Positions 1-7,118 of a stretch of 64,000 bases of DNA are shown piece by piece. Position 1 is the first letter of the stretch. Each line of letters opens with the position of its first letter. The translations under genes and the position numbers were made by a program. The notes beneath the pieces are model-generated. The model ran no database searches, was not told the DNA's origin, and saw nothing but the letters and a program-made list of their open reading frames with translations. This stretch comes from an uncultured Blautia sp. (lineage in GTDB: Bacteria; Bacillota; Clostridia; Lachnospirales; Lachnospiraceae), in the NCBI RefSeq assembly GCF_934372025.1, contig NZ_CAKROJ010000009.1, positions 1 to 64,000 on the forward strand, written 5' to 3'.

Positions 1-153
1 GATTCCGATTATTCTGATGACTCTGACTACAGCGATGACTCCGATTACTCGGATGATTCCGATTATTCCGACGACTCCGGCGACTACGATGACTCTGGTG
101 ATTACGACTATTCTGACGACTCCAGTGACTACACCGACGACTCCGAATACTAA
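1..153 (+). CDS. C-terminal end of an acidic Asp/Ser/Tyr-repeat protein (5' end outside window)
   Basis: Frame 1 is open from the first base to a TAA at 151-153 and gives 50 residues made almost only of Asp, Ser, Tyr and Gly, in degenerate DSDYSDD-type repeats, ending SSDYTDDSEY. The strict repeat in this frame identifies it as the coding frame; the other open plus frame gives a Thr/Pro-rich peptide that is its shadow. The tail is very acidic and low in complexity, as in surface-exposed or calcium-binding linkers of secreted proteins, but no domain is visible and no function can be given. The start and the main body lie upstream of the window. A long palindrome begins 35 bases after the stop. 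Confidence 0.7.
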   Translation, partial: DSDYSDDSDYSDDSDYSDDSDYSDDSGDYDDSGDYDYSDDSSDYTDDSEY

Positions 154-187
154 TCAACTAACTGAAAACTCCGTGGAGATTTCAATT

Positions 188-373
188 GTATCGCACCTGT
201 TGTTACAGGTAGTTCGAAAATTCAGAAGTACTAGCAATAAAAATACTACTAAAAACGCCCCGGAAAATGATGAACTCGCTACGCTCAGACAGCATCATTT
301 TTCGGGGCAACGTATTATTTTTTATTTAAGTACTTCTACAAATTTTCTCAGGCCTGTAGAACAGGTGCGATAC
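188..373. repeat. Palindromic repeat, family 1, copy A
   Basis: A 186-bp imperfect palindrome lies between the acidic-repeat gene and tatD. The outer arms (188-201 and 360-373) pair GTATCGCACCTGTT with its complement. Middle arms pair AGAAGTACT with AGTACTTCT, and inner arms pair GCCCCGGAAAATGATG with CATCATTTTTCGGGGC. The terminal loop reads AACTCGCTACGCTCAGACAG. The loop and the TAAGTACTT-type middle arm recur in copies at 6526-6712 and 15450-15662, while the outer arms differ. It may also act as a terminator for either neighbour. Confidence 0.75.
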
Positions 374-417
374 TTTGAAACTCTCGCGGAGCTTTTGTAA
401 TTATTATATTCGGATCT

Positions 418-441
418 TCAAGAATACCTCGGCATTCTCAC
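418..441. repeat. Degenerate copy of the dispersed hairpin found at 30766 and 52569
   Basis: TTCAAGAATACCTCGGCATT and the following bases match the first 25 bases of the 57-bp repeat at 30766-30822 with about three differences. It forms a short GAATGCC/GGTATTC stem that overlaps the tatD stop region and could contribute to ending that transcript. Confidence 0.4.
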
Positions 442-1226
442 TTCCGCAACAAAAGCTGCTTCGCATTCTCCTCCGTAACTGCAATCACTTCTTCCTTCGA
501 AACTCCTTTGAGTTCCGCGATCATCTCAGCCACGTACGGCAAATTCAGCGAACTGTTCCTCTTACCACGATTCGGTTCCGGACTCAGATAAGGACTGTCC
601 GTTTCCAACACAAGCTGCTCAAGTGGAGCATACTCCACAACCTCCTTCAGCTTCTTTGCATTCTTGAACGTGACAACTCCGCCAATCCCAAGATAAAGCC
701 CCATATTCAGGTATTCCCGGGCCATTTCCTTACCATAGGAAAAGCAATGGATAATTCCTCCATACATGCCAGCACTCATACAATCCTTAACAATATCCAG
801 TGTATCCTTTGCCGCATCTCTGCTGTGTATCATAAACGGCATCTTTTCTTCCCTTGCAATCTCCATCTGTGCAAGAAACATTTTCTTCTGAACCGCATGC
901 TCCTGTTCTTCTTTATGCCAGTAATAATCCAGTCCGATCTCGCCGATTGCAACTGCCTTAGGCAGACGAACCAGACGACGGATTTCCTGCAATGTATCCT
1001 CTGTCATCTTTTCTGCATCATCCGGATGAATTCCAAAAGCACCATACACGAACGGATATTTTTCTGTCAGCTCTTCTGTTTCCTTCAGACTCTCGAGCGA
1101 TGCACATGCATTTACGATATATCCAATTCCATTCTCATTCATAGAATCCAGAAGTAGCTCTCTGTCTTCGTTAAAAGCATCATCATCATAATGTGCATGC
1201 GTTTCAAAAATCATATGTGTCTCCAT
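438..1226 (-). CDS. tatD: TatD family metal-dependent hydrolase (DNase)
   Basis: This 262-residue protein has the usual TatD length and is a TIM-barrel, metal-dependent nuclease of the amidohydrolase superfamily, thought to act in the cytosol on DNA ends. Visible metal ligands are the N-terminal THAH (H10, H12), the Glu in GEIGLDYYW, the His in IHSRDA and in HCFSYG, and the Asp in ETDSPYL. Start: GAGGAG lies 11 bases before the ATG at 1226. The inner Met5 at 1214 would give a more typical N-terminus (MIFETHAH) but is too far from that site. The start overlaps the stop of the MOSC gene (TGATG), so it is probably translationally coupled and is the last gene of the molybdopterin operon, although its function is unrelated. 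Confidence 0.93.
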   Translation of the reverse strand: METHMIFETHAHYDDDAFNEDRELLLDSMNENGIGYIVNACASLESLKETEELTEKYPFVYGAFGIHPDDAEKMTEDTLQEIRRLVRLPKAVAIGEIGLDYYWHKEEQEHAVQKKMFLAQMEIAREEKMPFMIHSRDAAKDTLDIVKDCMSAGMYGGIIHCFSYGKEMAREYLNMGLYLGIGGVVTFKNAKKLKEVVEYAPLEQLVLETDSPYLSPEPNRGKRNSSLNLPYVAEMIAELKGVSKEEVIAVTEENAKQLLLRK

Positions 1227-1666
1227 CAGTCTTTCTGCTCCTCAATCACAAATTCGTCTCCTTTATGGATAATTCCTCCATGAAGAACTCTTGTAAAAAC
1301 GCCCTCACGCGGCATAATGCAATCCCCCATTTTCTGGAAGATCACGCATCCCTGATGACATTCTTTGCCAATCTGTGTCATTTCAAGCAATACATCACCA
1401 CATCGGAATTTTGTTCCAACTGGAAGAACTGCAAAATCAAACCCCTGCACTACAAGATTTTCTCCAAAAGCACCATCTTCCACTTCTGCGCCTCTCGCAC
1501 GAAAAGCTTCAATTTTGTCATAAGACAAAAGACTTACCTGGCGATGCCATTTACCTGCATGTGCATCATTTTTGATTCCCCATTCCTCTATAAATTCCGC
1601 TTCCTGCACGGAATGCTTCTGTGTTCCCTTTTTTTCACTGATACAAATTGCAATTACTTTACCCAT
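1226..1666 (-). CDS. MOSC domain protein
   Basis: This is a 146-residue stand-alone MOSC domain, a beta-strand-rich fold found at the C-terminus of molybdenum cofactor sulfurases and in YiiM/YuaD-like proteins that handle molybdopterin-bound sulfur or detoxify N-hydroxylated compounds. The GAFGENLVV segment and the later conserved Cys in GKECHQGC fit the family. The frame is open to 1720, but AGGAGA ten bases before the ATG at 1666 makes MGKVIAICISE the likely N-terminus. It lies between moaB and tatD on the same strand and overlaps tatD by one base. MOSC next to MoaB is a common clostridial pairing and suggests a role in Moco or its use. The exact reaction is unknown. Confidence 0.85.
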   Translation of the reverse strand: MGKVIAICISEKKGTQKHSVQEAEFIEEWGIKNDAHAGKWHRQVSLLSYDKIEAFRARGAEVEDGAFGENLVVQGFDFAVLPVGTKFRCGDVLLEMTQIGKECHQGCVIFQKMGDCIMPREGVFTRVLHGGIIHKGDEFVIEEQKD

Positions 1667-1731
1667 AATCAAATTCTCTCCTATATTACAATTGACCAGT
1701 CTTTGACTGGCCAGCTGCACTCCTGTTCCTG

Positions 1732-2223
1732 TTATTTTCGTGCACAGTTTCCTGCTTCGCCTGTCAGGATTTCAATTCCATGTCCCAGCGCACCTATAAT
1801 ATATTCCAGGCTCTCTCTGACTGCCTTAGGACTTCCCGGAAGATTGATAATCAGCGTCTTTCCCCGAATTCCTGCTGTTGCACGGCTCAACATGGCACGC
1901 TTCGTGATCGTCATGCTGTACGCACGCATCGCTTCCGGAATTCCCGGCACCTTACGTTCGATGACTTCTTCTGTCGCTTCCGGTGTCACATCTCTTTCTG
2001 AAAATCCGGTTCCTCCTGTTGTCAGAATCAGCTCCGCTTTCTCTGAATCTGCTATTTCCTGCAGTTTTCCTGCAATCATTACCTGATCATCTGGGATAAT
2101 ATCCATGGAAATTACCGCATATCCTTCTTTTTCAAGGATTTCTTTGATAACAGGCCCACTTAAATCCTCCCGCTCTCCTCTGTATCCTGAATCACTTACT
2201 GTTATAATTGCTGCGCGTTTCAT
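1732..2223 (-). CDS. moaB: MoaB/MogA family molybdopterin adenylylation protein
   Basis: This 163-residue protein has the MoaB/MogA fold that binds molybdopterin and, in MogA-type enzymes, adenylates it before metal insertion. Visible motifs are TTGGTGFSERDVTPEA (the GGTG MPT-binding loop) and NLPGSPKAV. The start was set at 2223 because AGGAGG stands six bases upstream of that ATG; an ATG two codons earlier abuts the ribosome site and a longer frame to 2250 has none. The ribosome site lies inside the last codons of moaA, so translation is probably coupled. The order moaC-moaA-moaB-MOSC supports a Moco role. MoaB and MogA cannot be separated by sequence alone here. Confidence 0.88.
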   Translation of the reverse strand: MKRAAIITVSDSGYRGEREDLSGPVIKEILEKEGYAVISMDIIPDDQVMIAGKLQEIADSEKAELILTTGGTGFSERDVTPEATEEVIERKVPGIPEAMRAYSMTITKRAMLSRATAGIRGKTLIINLPGSPKAVRESLEYIIGALGHGIEILTGEAGNCARK

Positions 2224-2225
2224 TC

Positions 2226-3206
2226 TCATCCTCCTATCTGTGACATGCATAAACTTTCTGTATCGTCCTTTTTTGTTTTCTCTGTAAAATGATGCCCATC
2301 CGGCTTCTCTGCCAGTGCAGCTCTGATCACATCTTTCAATTCATCATCTGTTCCACCATTTCTCAGTACAGCTCTCAGATCACGTCCTGCAGTATATTGC
2401 AGACAGGTCTTCAGATATCCCTGAGATGTCAGGCGTATACGATTACACTGATTGCAGAACTTATGGCTGATCGCACTGATAAAACCAATCTTTCCTGCGA
2501 ACCCGTCAACACTATGATACCTGCATGGTCCATTTCCAAGAGGTTTCCCTTCATATGGTACCAGTTTTCCGAATTTCTGCTCCAGTAAAACAACAATTTT
2601 CTCCTGCGACATTCCCTCAAAAGAACTTCCATATCCGATCGGCATCATCTCAATAAATCGCACATGTACCGGATATTTCTGTGCAAATTCAACGATTTCA
2701 CACAGATTTTGCTCCTGTATTCCTAATGGAACACAGTTGAGTTTTAGCTGTACCTGAGAATATTTCATAGCCTCTTCAATTCCCGCAAGAGTCTCATCCA
2801 GCAGATCTCTTCTGGTGATTTCACGGAAACATTCACGATCTCTCGTATCCAGACTGACATTCAGACTGTCCAGTCCGGCATCTGCAAGTGCCCGCATCTG
2901 TTCTTTCAGGAGAATCCCATTCGTCGTTAATGTAACTTTCTCAATACCAGGAATTTCTTTTATCTGACGGACAAGCTCAGGAACACCCCGACGGACCAGA
3001 GGTTCACCCCCCGTAATTTTTATCCTGGTAATCCCAAGTTCTGCCATAACCCTGCATATCCGAAGGATCTCATAATCCCGCAGGATCATTTCATATCCTG
3101 TCAAACGTATTCCTTCCTCCGGCATACAATAGATACAGCGAAGATTACAGCGATCTGTAACAGAAATTCTGAGATAATCTATCTTTCTTCCACAACGATC
3201 GATCAT
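2226..3206 (-). CDS. moaA: GTP 3',8-cyclase MoaA
   Basis: This radical-SAM enzyme of 326 residues converts GTP to (8S)-3',8-cyclo-7,8-dihydroguanosine 5'-triphosphate, the first step of molybdopterin synthesis. The N-terminal cluster motif CxxxCxxC is at C20, C24 and C27, followed by GGEPLVR. The C-terminal second [4Fe-4S] site is seen as FCNQCNR and a later Cys in LKTC. The conserved tail HHF...MSQIGG is present. Length is normal. The start overlaps the moaC stop by four bases (ATGA), and MoaC catalyses the next step, so the two are probably coupled. Confidence 0.97.
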   Translation of the reverse strand: MIDRCGRKIDYLRISVTDRCNLRCIYCMPEEGIRLTGYEMILRDYEILRICRVMAELGITRIKITGGEPLVRRGVPELVRQIKEIPGIEKVTLTTNGILLKEQMRALADAGLDSLNVSLDTRDRECFREITRRDLLDETLAGIEEAMKYSQVQLKLNCVPLGIQEQNLCEIVEFAQKYPVHVRFIEMMPIGYGSSFEGMSQEKIVVLLEQKFGKLVPYEGKPLGNGPCRYHSVDGFAGKIGFISAISHKFCNQCNRIRLTSQGYLKTCLQYTAGRDLRAVLRNGGTDDELKDVIRAALAEKPDGHHFTEKTKKDDTESLCMSQIGG

Positions 3207-3691
3207 TTTCTCTCCTCGAAACGGAAATCACCGCTCTTTCCTCCTGTTTTTTCTGTCAGATGAATCTCTGACATCACCATGTGTTTATCAATCGCCTTAC
3301 ACATATCATAAATCGTCAGAAGTGTGATCTGTACACCGGTCAGGGCTTCCATTTCCACACCGGTTTTTCCTTCTGTTTTTACTGTACAGAAAACATGGAT
3401 CCGATTCTGTTCCTGGTCCAGTTCATAATCAATAGAACACTTCTGGATTGGAAGCGGATGGCACATCGGAACCAGTTCAGAAGTCTTTTTTACTCCCATG
3501 ATACCGGCTACACGCGCCACACCAAGAACATCACCTTTTTTGACATTTCCTTCTGTAACACACGCCATAATCTCTGGTCCTACCGCGATATATCCGGTTG
3601 CCAGCGCTGTCCGGTAAGTTACTTTCTTGCCGGAAACATCCACCATCACTGCATTTCCTTCTTTGTCAAAATGTGTAAGTCCATTCTCCAT
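3203..3691 (-). CDS. moaC: Cyclic pyranopterin monophosphate synthase MoaC
   Basis: This 162-residue protein converts the MoaA product to cyclic pyranopterin monophosphate. Family motifs are MVDVSGK near the N-terminus, MCHPLPI (active-site region), GVEMEALTGV and the C-terminal GGKSGDF. The start was placed at 3691 because AGGAGG lies seven bases before that ATG; the frame stays open further upstream without support. It is the first gene of the operon. A candidate promoter TTGCGG-18-TATACT lies at 3774-3803. moaD, moaE, moeA and molybdate transport genes are not in the window, so the pathway must be completed elsewhere. Confidence 0.96.
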   Translation of the reverse strand: MENGLTHFDKEGNAVMVDVSGKKVTYRTALATGYIAVGPEIMACVTEGNVKKGDVLGVARVAGIMGVKKTSELVPMCHPLPIQKCSIDYELDQEQNRIHVFCTVKTEGKTGVEMEALTGVQITLLTIYDMCKAIDKHMVMSEIHLTEKTGGKSGDFRFEERK

Positions 3692-3773
3692 GGCCGTTCC
3701 TCCTGATATCTTCTGCAGATTTTTAAGAATGTCATCTGCATTCCTGCTGCACATCTCTGCAATAATTATCTAC

Positions 3774-3803
3774 AGTATACTCGTAAAACACACCTCTCCG
3801 CAA
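3774..3803 (-). promoter_or_regulatory. Candidate promoter of the moaC-tatD operon
   Basis: On the minus strand TTGCGG is followed after 18 bases by TATACT, about 85 bases before the moaC start. I could not fit a molybdenum-cofactor riboswitch in the remaining leader. Confidence 0.4.
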
Positions 3804-3861
3804 TAGTAAGGCAAAAACTTTTAGCATTATTGATTTTTTTTGTATTAAAACATTTTTCATC

Positions 3862-3922
3862 CTATAAAAATCCCCTGTGCTCATAACTATGATACACTCA
3901 TAATCACGATACACAGGGGATT
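3862..3922 (-). terminator. Terminator of metG
   Basis: AATCCCCTGTG (3869-3879) pairs perfectly with CACAGGGGATT (3912-3922). Read on the minus strand the stem is followed by TTTTTATAGG. It lies about 65 bases after the metG stop. Confidence 0.8.
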
Positions 3923-3987
3923 CCAGCTTTCCTCTATAACATTTTTAGTCTCATCAGCTGCAAAAATCTATCGTCTTCTGCAGCACA

Positions 3988-5946
3988 TCAGCAAATTTCT
4001 GCTCCTGCCGGCATCTCTTTCTCTGGTACCATCAGAGAAAGTTTTCCTTCTGCATCTTCCGCACAGAGGATCATACCTTCACTGAGAATTCCTGCAAGTT
4101 TGGCAGGTTTCAGGTTGGTAACAACCATAACTTTCTTTCCTACCATTTCCTCTGCACTGTAATCCGATTTGATTCCGGATACGATCTGGCGCACCTTGCT
4201 TCCGATCTTAACCTGAGAACAGAGAAGCTTACGGGATTTTTTCACTTCTTCACAGGCAATGATCTCTCCAACCTGGAACTGAAGTTTTTCAAAATCATCA
4301 AATGTGATCTCTGGTTTTGCTTCAATATCAACTACATTTTCGTCTTCCGCTTCTGCTGCAGGCTCTTCCTGTTTTGGATGAAGCTCTTCTACCTTTGCAA
4401 GAACTTCTTTAAGATCAAGACGTGCAAACAGGATTTCCGGTTTTTCTGTTACCTTGTTTCCTGACGGATACAGACCAAATGTTTTAAGATCTTCCAGAGT
4501 ACGTTTTTCTGCATTTAACTGTGCAAGGATACGCTCTGTTGTCTCCGGCATAAAGGATTCCAGAAGAGTTGCTCCAATTGTGATTCCCTCAACCAGGTTG
4601 TAAAGAACTGTTGCAAGACGATCCTGTTTTGCTTCATCTTTTGCAAGTGCCCATGGCATAGTCTCATCGATATATTTGTTCAGACGTTTGAACAGAGTAA
4701 ATACTTCTGTCATTGCATCTGCAACACGCAGTTTATCCATCTTCTCAGCAACTTTGCCCGGAACAGCCAGTACAAATGATTTAAGATCATCATCAACCGG
4801 TTCAACAACACCTTTATTCTCTACAAGTCCGCCGAAATATTTATTTGACATGGAAATTGTACGGTTTACCAGGTTTCCAAGTGTGTTTGCAAGTTCAGAG
4901 TTCAGTCTTTCTACCATCAGTTCCCATGTGATAACGCCATCGTTTTCGAATGGCATTTCATGAAGTACGAAATAACGTACAGCATCTACACCAAAGAAAT
5001 CTACGAGTTCATCTGCATAGATTACGTTTCCTTTGGATTTACTCATCTTACCATCACCCTGGAGCAGCCACGGATGTCCGAATACCTGTTTCGGAAGCGG
5101 CAGGTCAAGTGACATCAGGAAGATTGGCCAGTAAATAGTATGGAAACGAATGATGTCTTTACCGATCAGATGAAGGTCTGCCGGCCACAGTTTGTTGAAC
5201 TGTTCAGAGCTTTCGCCATCGCAGTCATAACCGATTCCTGTGATATAGTTTGTCAGGGCATCCAGCCATACATAAACAACATGTTTTGGATCGAAATCTA
5301 CCGGAATTCCCCATTTGAAGGATGTTCTGGATACGCAGAGATCCTGAAGACCCGGAAGAAGGAAGTTGTTCATCATCTCGTTCTTACGTGATTCCGGCTG
5401 AATGAAATCCGGATGTGTTTTGATGTGCTCGATCAGACGGTCTGCATATTTGCTCATTTTGAAGAAATATGCTTCTTCTTTTGCAGGAACGCACGGACGT
5501 CCACAGTCCGGACATTTACCATCTACAAGCTGTGATTCTGTAAAGAAGGATTCGCAAGGTGTACAGTACATTCCTTCGTAATGTCCCTTGTAGATATCTC
5601 CTTTTGCGTACATTTTCTTGAAGATCTTCTGAACCTGTTTCTCATGGTCAGCATCTGTTGTACGGATGAACTTGTCATAGGATGTGTTCATCAGATCCCA
5701 GATTCTCTTAATCTCGCCGGATACGTTATCAACGAATTCCTTTGGTGTAATTCCTGCTTCTTCTGCCTTGAGTTCGATCTTCTGACCATGTTCGTCAGTT
5801 CCTGTCTGGAAAAATACATCGTAGCCTTCCTGTCTTTTGTAACGTGCAATTGCATCTGCCAGTACGATCTCATAGGTATTACCAATATGTGGTTTACCGG
5901 ATGTGTAAGCGATCGCGGTTGTAATATAATACTTCTGCTTGTCCAT
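3988..5946 (-). CDS. metG: Methionine--tRNA ligase
   Basis: This 652-residue class I synthetase charges tRNA-Met in the cytosol. The HIGH-type motif is HIGN (20-23) and the KMSKS loop is near residue 305. A zinc knuckle with two CxxC pairs is seen around residues 127-152 (YCTPCES, CPDCGRPC). The last ~110 residues form the EMAP/Trbp111-like tRNA-binding dimerisation domain (FQVGEIIACEEVKKSRKLL), as in the long bacterial form. AGGAGG precedes the ATG at 5946. The gene sits behind a T-box leader and is followed by a strong terminator, so it is probably monocistronic and controlled by uncharged tRNA-Met. Confidence 0.98.
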   Translation of the reverse strand: MDKQKYYITTAIAYTSGKPHIGNTYEIVLADAIARYKRQEGYDVFFQTGTDEHGQKIELKAEEAGITPKEFVDNVSGEIKRIWDLMNTSYDKFIRTTDADHEKQVQKIFKKMYAKGDIYKGHYEGMYCTPCESFFTESQLVDGKCPDCGRPCVPAKEEAYFFKMSKYADRLIEHIKTHPDFIQPESRKNEMMNNFLLPGLQDLCVSRTSFKWGIPVDFDPKHVVYVWLDALTNYITGIGYDCDGESSEQFNKLWPADLHLIGKDIIRFHTIYWPIFLMSLDLPLPKQVFGHPWLLQGDGKMSKSKGNVIYADELVDFFGVDAVRYFVLHEMPFENDGVITWELMVERLNSELANTLGNLVNRTISMSNKYFGGLVENKGVVEPVDDDLKSFVLAVPGKVAEKMDKLRVADAMTEVFTLFKRLNKYIDETMPWALAKDEAKQDRLATVLYNLVEGITIGATLLESFMPETTERILAQLNAEKRTLEDLKTFGLYPSGNKVTEKPEILFARLDLKEVLAKVEELHPKQEEPAAEAEDENVVDIEAKPEITFDDFEKLQFQVGEIIACEEVKKSRKLLCSQVKIGSKVRQIVSGIKSDYSAEEMVGKKVMVVTNLKPAKLAGILSEGMILCAEDAEGKLSLMVPEKEMPAGAEIC

Positions 5947-6019
5947 TTTATCTCCTCCTGAATATATATTTCATAGTGATACCCTACGGATTGCTGCGCA
6001 GCACGCTGCTCCCAGAGTA

Positions 6020-6438
6020 TAAAAAAACGCCCTCTCTATTCTATATAGAGAAGACGAGTCCTGCCCGTGTTACCACTTCTGTTCGTTCCTGCCTCGCGGT
6101 CAGAAACCTTATCGGGTACGATTTCATTCCGACATTCCAAACACATCTGTAACGTTCTGTCGCTGTCCTGATACCCTTCCGCTATAACAGGCGGTCCTGT
6201 TGCAGTCTGAATAGTAAATGAACCTTCGATGTCAGTATGCCACAGTATCTTCTCACCGGCATTAATACTCATCTCGACTGCACCTCTCCCAAGCCATCTT
6301 CCATCTGTACCTGCACTTCCCTCTCAGCCATGGGAAATCTGAAATTTCCTCCGGGGAATTCTCTGTAATGTGGTCAGCAAATGTACTCTCTTGTTCTTTG
6401 AGTTTGCTTATATTTTGCGAAAACTATGATTTCGCTTC
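6020..6438 (-). promoter_or_regulatory. T-box leader of metG
   Basis: The minus-strand leader contains the T-box antiterminator sequence AGAAGTGGTAACACGGGC (around 6068-6085), close to the family form AGNGTGGNACCGCG. It is followed by a terminator stem (TCTCTAT paired with ATAGAGA) and a run of seven T near 6021-6030. A candidate specifier ATG occurs in GAGATGAGT (the ATG is 6272-6270), on the 3' side of stem I and followed by a purine, which fits a methionine leader. The leader is about 400 bases long, which is typical. The stem I base and specifier assignment are inferred by eye. Confidence 0.85.
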
Positions 6439-6445
6439 TTTCAAA

Positions 6446-6474
6446 ATAGTAGCATATTTGTGGAAGTTTGTAAA
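6446..6474 (-). promoter_or_regulatory. Promoter of the metG T-box transcript
   Basis: On the minus strand TTTACA (6474-6469) is followed after 17 bases by TACTAT (6451-6446). It places transcription start just ahead of the T-box stem I. Confidence 0.6.
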
Positions 6475-6525
6475 TGAGAAAACAATAGAAAATTAAAACC
6501 TCTGTATGTATCATCTCAGCTGAAT

Positions 6526-6712
6526 GAATATATATCCGTGGCAACAGGGCTTCGGATTCGGTAAGTTCTAAAATGCTTTGTCACTGCTAGAAACATAAAT
6601 AAAAATTGTGAACTCGCTGACGCTCACACAGCACAATTTTTATTTATAACGCAGTTCCAAACCATCAAGAACTTGCACAAATCCTGCAGAGAGTTGCCAC
6701 GGATATATATTC
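6526..6712. repeat. Palindromic repeat, family 1, copy B
   Basis: A 187-bp palindrome has perfect 20-bp ends: GAATATATATCCGTGGCAAC at 6526-6545 and its exact complement at 6693-6712. The inner arms ATAAATAAAAATTGTG/CACAATTTTTATTTAT enclose the loop AACTCGCTGACGCTCACAC. The loop and middle arms (AAGTTCT type) match copies A and C, but the outer arms do not. No gene lies in it. Confidence 0.8.
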
Positions 6713-6775
6713 ACCAGCTGCTTGATATTTACAGAAGTTTCCATAAAATCTATTGTTTTGAATCATTAGAGTGAT

Positions 6776-6832
6776 GACGCGGCCCGGATCTTGACGGGCC
6801 GTGGCCGCATAACGGCGGCTACGCCGCCGCTT
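6776..6832. repeat. GC-rich double hairpin in an AT-rich gap
   Basis: GGCCCG/CGGGCC (6781-6800) and GGCGGC TAC GCCGCC (6814-6828, then GCTTTTC) form two compact stems. The block is far richer in GC than its surroundings. It could be a remnant terminator or part of a repeat; no gene points into it on the plus strand. Confidence 0.5.
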
Positions 6833-6914
6833 TTCTACTACTGATAAAATCAACATGAATTAATGTGTGTATGAAAGTAGAATATTGGTGATTATTTTTT
6901 TATCCTATGATACA

Positions 6915-7050
6915 ACAATGTCTGGATATTGAAATAACCCTCCCAGACTTCCTGCAGGAGTTCTGGAAGTTCTTAGATATGATGCACATATCTCTAGAAC
7001 TTCCGAACGACGAAGCCTGTCTGGAGGGTTGTTTCATATATCACAGACAT
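6915..7050. repeat. Long palindrome downstream of the sensor kinase gene
   Basis: The outer arms pair AATGTCTGGATATTGAAAT with its near complement at 7030-7050, then AACCCTCCCAGAC with GTCTGGAGGGTT, and an inner stem pairs GGAAGTTCTTAGATATG with CATATCTCTAGAACTTCC. It lies about 70 bases after the kinase stop and could stabilise or end that transcript. There is no T run. Confidence 0.65.
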
Positions 7051-7118
7051 GTAAATCTTACTATAATAATTTCAGATATTATATCTTTCTATACATTTAA
7101 TTCACGTTATTTTATTTC

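Noticed and set aside
17..400. Open plus frame giving a Thr/Pro-rich 127-residue peptide
   Set aside because: It is a frame-shifted shadow of the acidic repeat in frame 1 and then runs through a palindrome; no ribosome site.
3692..3868. Molybdenum cofactor riboswitch before moaC
   Set aside because: The gap is AT-rich and too short for the aptamer after allowing for the promoter at 3774-3803.
6036..6272. 78-residue minus frame upstream of metG
   Set aside because: It lies wholly within the T-box leader and is explained by that RNA.
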